A DNA stretch of 64,000 bases from the NCBI GenBank assembly GCA_028554795.2, contig CM068841.1:20269308-20333307 (forward strand), read 5' to 3'. This DNA comes from Sinohyriopsis cumingii (Eukaryota; Mollusca; Bivalvia; Unionida; Unionidae). A model generated the notes under the pieces. That model had not been told where the DNA came from. It saw only the letters and a list, made by a program, of their open reading frames with translations, and made no database searches. Below, one piece after another: positions 60,073 through 64,000 of the stretch (positions are counted from its first letter, which is position 1; each line of letters starts with the position of its first letter). The position numbers and the translations under genes were made by a program.

Positions 60073-61385
60073 GTAATCTAGAATGACTTCTCTCAAACTG
60101 TTGATTTCTATGGTATTATCGAATTCTGCATACAGGATGACGTTCACCGTTACATCAGGGTCTCGGTTTGCAAACTGAAGTTCCACACGAATCTGGCCAG
60201 ATTTTATAGGGTGGAAATGTCCCTCGTCGCTGCCTTGGTCTGGAGTGAAATCGAAAGCCCACAAAGCATAGCCTTTCGCATAATCGTCGTACGTAATGCC
60301 GTGACTGGTGTTGGTTCCTAACTGTCCGGTGGCTTCGTACAGGGACAAGTACGATCTCAAGTAATTCTTCTTCTGAAAGTCAGGCTCAAAGGGTCGGGTA
60401 CACAAGGTCTTGCCATCGCGACTGACTTCGATCTTGGACACGCCAAAGTGTTGAAAGTAGAAAGGTTTTTAGCCAAAGCTCCGTTGAAGGCTTCATTTTC
60501 GACGATACCAACGATCAAACGTTTGGGTAGCTGTTCTTGGAACAGATGATCTTCGATCATGAATCGCTGTCCCTTGGGAATGGTGAAGGTTTTCACTTCC
60601 ACGCGTCGGATCGGATACTTAGCGGTCGTTCTGCTCAACGTCTGACTGATGTCGTTACCCACTTTAGGTAACACTTCCACGCGTCGTACGTAGAGCCTGG
60701 CTTCCTCGATGACAGTTTTGCAAGCGGTAGTACCTATCAAATGGAAAGCGGCACTGCTACGATTCAGTCTCAGGCGAACATTCACCCCGTTCAGCAAATA
60801 TTTCTCTTGCAACCACATGTCCAAATGCAAACGATCCATTAGTTCTAAACTTGTGTTGGCTTCTATGATTCTGTTTCTTCGTTCTACAAATCCGTCATTG
60901 CTTGGTGTTTTGCTTGCATTAGTTTCGAAATTTTCAAACTGATCTGCTTCGTCAGCTTCCCATAGCACACAGGCATTGAGATGAGTGTTCTTGACGTCTA
61001 TTCCGTACGTCAAGAGATTTTCCAGGTACGCTCGATAAGGGTAAGTATCCATTCTGCTGCTGACCAGTTTGTTGTTCAAGTACAAGTCCACTCCGCTAAA
61101 CAAGGAATGCATGAAATTGTTGACGGGAGCTATTACCTCATCGACATCTAGGGTCGAATTGTCCTCATCGACAACTTTGACTTTCAAGTACAAGTAACTG
61201 CTATTCAGATCGATGTAATCTTCGGGCTGTCCTTTGATTTCAAACTCGATGGGAGCTGAGGCTGTCAATGAGGAGACGGGGTGAAATTCCACCCACTGGG
61301 ATTCTTTTATCGTCATCATGGTGGGGGGCATGGCAAACAGATCCAGTTCCGACTTGGAACAAGCGCAAGATTCTCGGTGCATCAT
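60073..61385 (-). CDS. Major capsid-like protein (double jelly roll type), one frame break
   Basis: It begins at the ATG at 61385, 13 bases after the core-like stop. The N-terminal part has ESQWVEFHPVSSLTASAPIE and a region with YIDLNSSYLYLKVKV, then PVNNFMHSLFSGVDLYLNNK and DTYPYRAYLENLLTYG. This pattern belongs to the large invertebrate family usually annotated as F54H12.2-like, which I take to be the Polinton/adintovirus major capsid (hexon) protein; the assignment rests on memory of the family. About 306 residues read in the first frame. Near 60465 the reading shifts by one base beside a run of five A (- strand), and the last ~130 residues continue in the second frame to 60070. Total is about 436 aa, a plausible full length. 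Confidence 0.82.
60455..60470 (-). other. Frame break in capsid-like gene at an A run
   Basis: The two frames meet at GCTAAAAACCTTT (- strand). A one-base deletion at the five-A run would explain it. The heptamer does not fit the canonical X-XXY-YYZ slippery pattern, so programmed frameshifting is less likely. Confidence 0.6.
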
Positions 61386-61398
61386 TTTTTTCTGTGTT

Positions 61399-61815
61399 TC
61401 AATAATCGAAAACGTCTAAGTCTCGAACGGTTCTTCTTTTCTTGGCCTTTCTAGCTTGAAGTCTGGTGAAAGGGTATTTTCTTCGTCGTCTCTTTCTGCC
61501 TTGTCGTTGCTGAATGCTTGACTCGGTAGCGTGCAGGGCATTTATAGGTGTGTCTCGTCGGCCCAAAATGTCTTTGCCCGTTTGCAGCAAGACATTTTTG
61601 CCTGCCCTCATGAAGGCTTCTTTAGGGTTTTGTTTGTCGATGATGACATTTTGGAGAAATTGTTTGCCTTGCGTCAGTGCCGCATCTTTCAAGGCGTGCA
61701 ATCCGCGTGTCACCATCGGTTTCAAGACTGGGGCCACCGAACGAAAGGCCGATTTCAACATATCTCCTAAACCGTGTCCTCGCTGTCGAGCAACCCCTCG
61801 GTACACTGGATACAT
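61399..61815 (-). CDS. Small basic core-like protein, 138 aa
   Basis: It starts at the ATG at 61815, 3 bases after the penton-like stop. Near the N terminus is RQRGHGLGDMLKSAFRSVAP, an amphipathic hydrophobic segment after a Gly-rich turn. The C-terminal third is strongly basic (GRKRRRRKYPF, then RKAKKRR). Position between penton-like and capsid-like genes, a Gly-Leu-Gly motif and a basic tail recall small adenovirus virion proteins such as pX/pVI; DNA condensation or membrane activity is possible. This analogy is inference. The same motifs are seen in the + strand remnant at 42683-43062, so the protein is conserved between two separate elements. Confidence 0.75.
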   Translation of the reverse strand: MYPVYRGVARQRGHGLGDMLKSAFRSVAPVLKPMVTRGLHALKDAALTQGKQFLQNVIIDKQNPKEAFMRAGKNVLLQTGKDILGRRDTPINALHATESSIQQRQGRKRRRRKYPFTRLQARKAKKRRTVRDLDVFDY

Positions 61816-61818
61816 GAC

Positions 61819-62749
61819 TTACGAATCATGAGAGAACCGTTTCCGAAAATGGAGTTTCACCGTAACTTTTCCTTTGGTGAATGGAATATTTTGTCCCAAA
61901 TCTCCTTTTATAGCAATGTTGACAGTGTCCAAATAAGACTTACTGACAAGCAAATAGTGAGGATGTACAAATTCGCGGTGGACGTGATAAGTGTTTCCAC
62001 CTTCCTCGTCAGCGCTCGTGGCAGAATCCACTTTGAAAGGAATGACACGCAGTAACGGTACGGAGGTGTGTCCCACCACGTTGTACTCCACCACATCGGA
62101 GTACACAAACATCAAATTCAGTCCTTGGTTCAGTTCTACCGGGGCACGAAATAACTTGCTAAAAGACTCGTTGTCGTAAACGATGGGTAATTCGTTTTTC
62201 TTCATCATGGTCATTCTCATGTCCATGTCTCCGCCCAACATGTCAAACAATTCAGGACAAAATAAAATGGACACGATTTTACTCCCGTCAAATTTCATCA
62301 AGAAGCGACGAGCTGCTTTGTGGTATTCCATGGTGACACTTTTTTTTGGCATCCTCCAAAGCTTTCAGAAACACGACATTAAACCTGGAGGCTATGGTGC
62401 TCACCAAATGTTGACCACTAAAATAATAGCCTGGGGGAATGAACAAGTGATAGGTGGTGTACTTTTGATTTTGTAAACGGGTTTTCTTGTCATATTTGCC
62501 ATAGGTATCCAAGTACTGTTGCACTCGCTCGTCATAAACTTCCACATCAAATTTATTTTGATTGGGAAGGACATTGAGGACTTGGGTCGGGTGAATGATT
62601 TCCATTAAAGCCACTTCCCAATGGGCTTCGTGATCTAAGGGGATAGCATGAGGTAATTTGGCCGTGTAACAGCACAACGTGTTGTTGGGAAACACCTCCA
62701 TGGAACTGTCACTGGGTAAGGTTAAGTAAAATTGGTTTTCGTGACTCAT
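61819..62749 (-). CDS. Penton-like minor capsid protein, one frame break
   Basis: The start ATG at 62749 overlaps the stop of the two-TM gene (ATGA). The N-terminal pattern HENQFYLTLPSDSSMEVFPN and the region WEVALMEI are typical of the Polinton penton-homologue (single jelly roll) family, as I know it. The first frame reads to about residue 136; at a run of eight A (- strand, 62340-62347) the reading moves to the frame that ends with TAA at 61819. An extra A is the simplest cause. Together the two parts give roughly 310 residues. In the second part VYDNESFSKLFRAPVELNQG and NVVGHTSVPLLRVIPF are seen. Membrane, entry or host roles are not asserted. Confidence 0.78.
62340..62347 (-). other. Frame break in penton-like gene at an eight-A run
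   Basis: The two overlapping frames (62288-62749 and 61819-62352) cross at this homopolymer. An indel of one base explains it. A +1 shift at a long A run is conceivable but less likely than a sequencing or replication slip. Confidence 0.65.
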
Positions 62750-63159
62750 AATTCCAGAGTTCTGTGGCTGTCCGAGGGGTTACTGGACGTCAGAGGCGTG
62801 ACTCCGCCCAAAATGGGGTTCTGGTTGTGGTTGTTGTTGGAGTGGTGATTGGCACTGGCACTGGACACAAGGTTTCCGTGGTTCCCGTTCGAGGAAAATT
62901 TCAGGGAGGGATTGGGAAGCAGGTAACCGATGCAACTGCTCAATAAAATGGTCCACAATTGTTTGTCTCCTTGTTGCAAACTCAAATTGGCAATGGCTGC
63001 CCCGATGACACAATACACAACGAAGATTTGGCAGAAAAAGATTTGCGTTTTAGGCACACGTTCTCCACACCACACCCACAAAGGTTGTTTTTGTAAATCT
63101 TGCACAGAAGAACTAGGTGAAGGTGTGGTCGACGTAGTTGCGTCTGTGTGAAAGGGCAT
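62746..63159 (-). CDS. Small two-TM membrane protein of Polinton, 137 aa
   Basis: The first ATG is at 63159 (MPFHTDATTSTTPSPSSS), 5 bases after the integrase stop; an in-frame GTG at 63168 is not needed. A Ser/Thr-rich N terminus is followed by VPKTQIFFCQIFVVYCVIGA (membrane segment 1), a short loop with a QQGDKQ stretch, a second hydrophobic segment LWTILLSSCIGYLLPNPSL, and a long Asn/His/Ser-rich tail. The VPK..QIFF..GYLLPNP pattern recurs in the + strand remnant at 41714. A membrane-associated virion or egress role is possible but unproven. The frame is intact, and its stop overlaps the penton-like start by four bases. Confidence 0.75.
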   Translation of the reverse strand: MPFHTDATTSTTPSPSSSVQDLQKQPLWVWCGERVPKTQIFFCQIFVVYCVIGAAIANLSLQQGDKQLWTILLSSCIGYLLPNPSLKFSSNGNHGNLVSSASANHHSNNNHNQNPILGGVTPLTSSNPSDSHRTLEL

Positions 63160-63164
63160 GATGG

Positions 63165-64000
63165 TCACTTCTTTTTATAGTCGATGACTTGAGAAGCGTC
63201 GATCCAAGAATCAAAACTGGGTGGATATCCTTTCCAACGTACTTTGACTTCTTTGACACGTCGTTTGCCTACTTTACTGGTTCTGCGTTCGAGAATGCTT
63301 TCGATGTCGTACACGTCGTCTTCTTTTTTGGTGACACGTTGTAACTCGGGCAAATAAAACGTTCCTTTGAGCACTTCTCCGTTCATGTCTTCCAATTTAT
63401 AGACGGCAGGATGACGACCATGCACTCGTCCAGTGACACGAAACAATTCGGTCGACCAGTTAGGTAAGTAACCTTTGTCAAAAGTGCGTTTGGTTTTGCC
63501 AATGCGCACCCAATCTCCTACGGTCAACTCTCCACTTTTCTTGGGGACAGCCCTCGTCGGGGACGTACCAAACAGGCGCTCAAACACCAGCACTTCGTTG
63601 TCGGGAGTCTCTTCTTGCGGGGCACGTCCGATGCTTCGATGGTAAGATTGGTTGTACGCTTGCACCAGGTGTGGTAAGATGTCGATGTACTTCAGAGTGT
63701 GGTGATGCGTAAAATATTTCCACATGCGTTCTTTCAATGTGCGTTGAAAACGTTCCACGATGCTGGCTTTGGTTTCGGGATTCTCGGTGGTAAAAAATGA
63801 ATGTTACGTTTCTTTAATTCTTTTTGGAAAGCTTGGTTCAGAAATTCGGTGCCTTTGTCCGTTTGCCATCGAAGAGGGTGACGACCGCTTTGTTTCAACA
63901 CCCGTTGCAGGGCTCGCACTAACTCGCTGCTCGATTTGGAAGTCAAGGGCACGACCCAGGCAAATTTGGAAAAGATGTCGATGACACAAAACAAATATTT
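63165..64000 (-). CDS. Retroviral-type integrase with chromodomain, partial, one frame break
   Basis: The N-terminal part lies beyond the right edge. In the window the DDE core reads VIDIFSKFAWVVPL (first Asp), WQTDKGTEFLNQAF (second Asp) and, in the second frame, VERFQRTLKERMW (catalytic Glu). Then come the QAYNQSYHRSIG region and an SH3-like part (VGDWVRIG). The C terminus is a chromodomain (YDIESILERR, VKVRWKGYPPSFDSWIDASQ). Polinton integrases belong to this class and insert the element with 6-base duplications. The frames 63734-64000 and 63165-63758 join near 63795 beside a run of six T (- strand); one lost T would explain it. The break separates the second Asp from the Glu, so as written the enzyme would be inactive. 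Confidence 0.9.
63790..63800 (-). other. Frame break in integrase at a T run
   Basis: CATTTTTTACCACC on the - strand is the crossing point between the two integrase frames. A one-base loss in the T run is the simplest cause. Confidence 0.6.

Larger units (their letters stand above)
56542..64000 (-). mobile_element. Well preserved Maverick/Polinton (adintovirus-like) element, right part outside window
   Basis: A retroviral-type integrase with chromodomain, an adenain-like protease, a double-jelly-roll-type capsid-like protein and a penton-like protein on one strand define a Maverick/Polinton, the self-synthesising virus-like transposons of animals. Order from the right edge: integrase, two-TM protein, penton-like, core-like, capsid-like, 161-aa unknown, protease, then three small genes with their own promoters and stem-loops. 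DNA polymerase B, packaging ATPase and the terminal inverted repeats are not in the window; they may lie beyond 64000. The left end was not located. The sequence is clearly richer in CpG than the surrounding DNA, consistent with a young insertion. Confidence 0.92.

Noticed and set aside
60455-60470. Programmed -1 frameshift site in the capsid-like gene
   Set aside because: The heptamer is not a canonical slippery sequence and no downstream pseudoknot was evident. A simple indel is preferred.

Overview
The window is AT-rich animal DNA with long introns, many dinucleotide microsatellites and a tRNA-derived SINE with a CA tail. It looks like an invertebrate, most likely a mollusc or another lophotrochozoan. 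That placement rests on the SINE type, the stand-alone SRCR exons, a class B GPCR and Maverick/Polinton-type elements; the species is not identified. All readings come from inspection by eye.

Layout. (1) 1-5.04 kb, + strand: the last three coding exons of a class B1 (secretin-family) GPCR, covering TM6, a 42-base TM7 exon and the C-terminal tail with a poly(A) signal. (2) 6.79-35.0 kb, - strand: one long-intron gene for a secreted or surface protein. Its first exon (33238-34996) encodes a signal peptide and a long N-glycosylated coiled-coil stalk. It is followed by two phase-1 SRCR exons (23026-23322 and 6794-7108). Its introns hold minisatellites at 9.86-10.46 kb and 21.08-22.05 kb, a hAT MITE with a perfect 8-base target duplication, TA microsatellites and old repeats. 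(3) 35.1-41.4 kb: repeats and AT-rich intergenic DNA. (4) 41.5-49.2 kb, + strand: a decayed Maverick/Polinton (adintovirus-like) element with remnants, in order, of integrase tail, two-TM protein, penton-like, core-like, major capsid-like and adenain-like protease genes, then decayed small genes with TATA promoters. (5) 49.2-56.2 kb: SINE, tandem repeats and a MITE. (6) 56.5-64.0 kb, - strand: a far better preserved Polinton whose upstream part runs off the right edge.

The preserved Polinton has two parts. A compact block (integrase, two-TM protein, penton-like, core-like, capsid-like, unknown 161-aa protein, protease) has inter-ORF distances from a 4-base overlap to 26 bases and one AATAAA after the protease. 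Downstream lie three small charged or coiled-coil genes. Each has its own TATA-type promoter with a shared upstream element, and each ends 25-46 bases after its stop in a replication-dependent histone-type 3' stem-loop (6-bp stem, TTTC loop, ACCC after it) followed by a purine-rich histone-downstream-element-like stretch. I regard these histone-style 3' ends on Polinton genes as the most striking observation here, because they suggest coupling to S phase. Three genes of the block are broken by single-base indels, each in or beside a homopolymer, so assembly error and true decay cannot be told apart from sequence alone.
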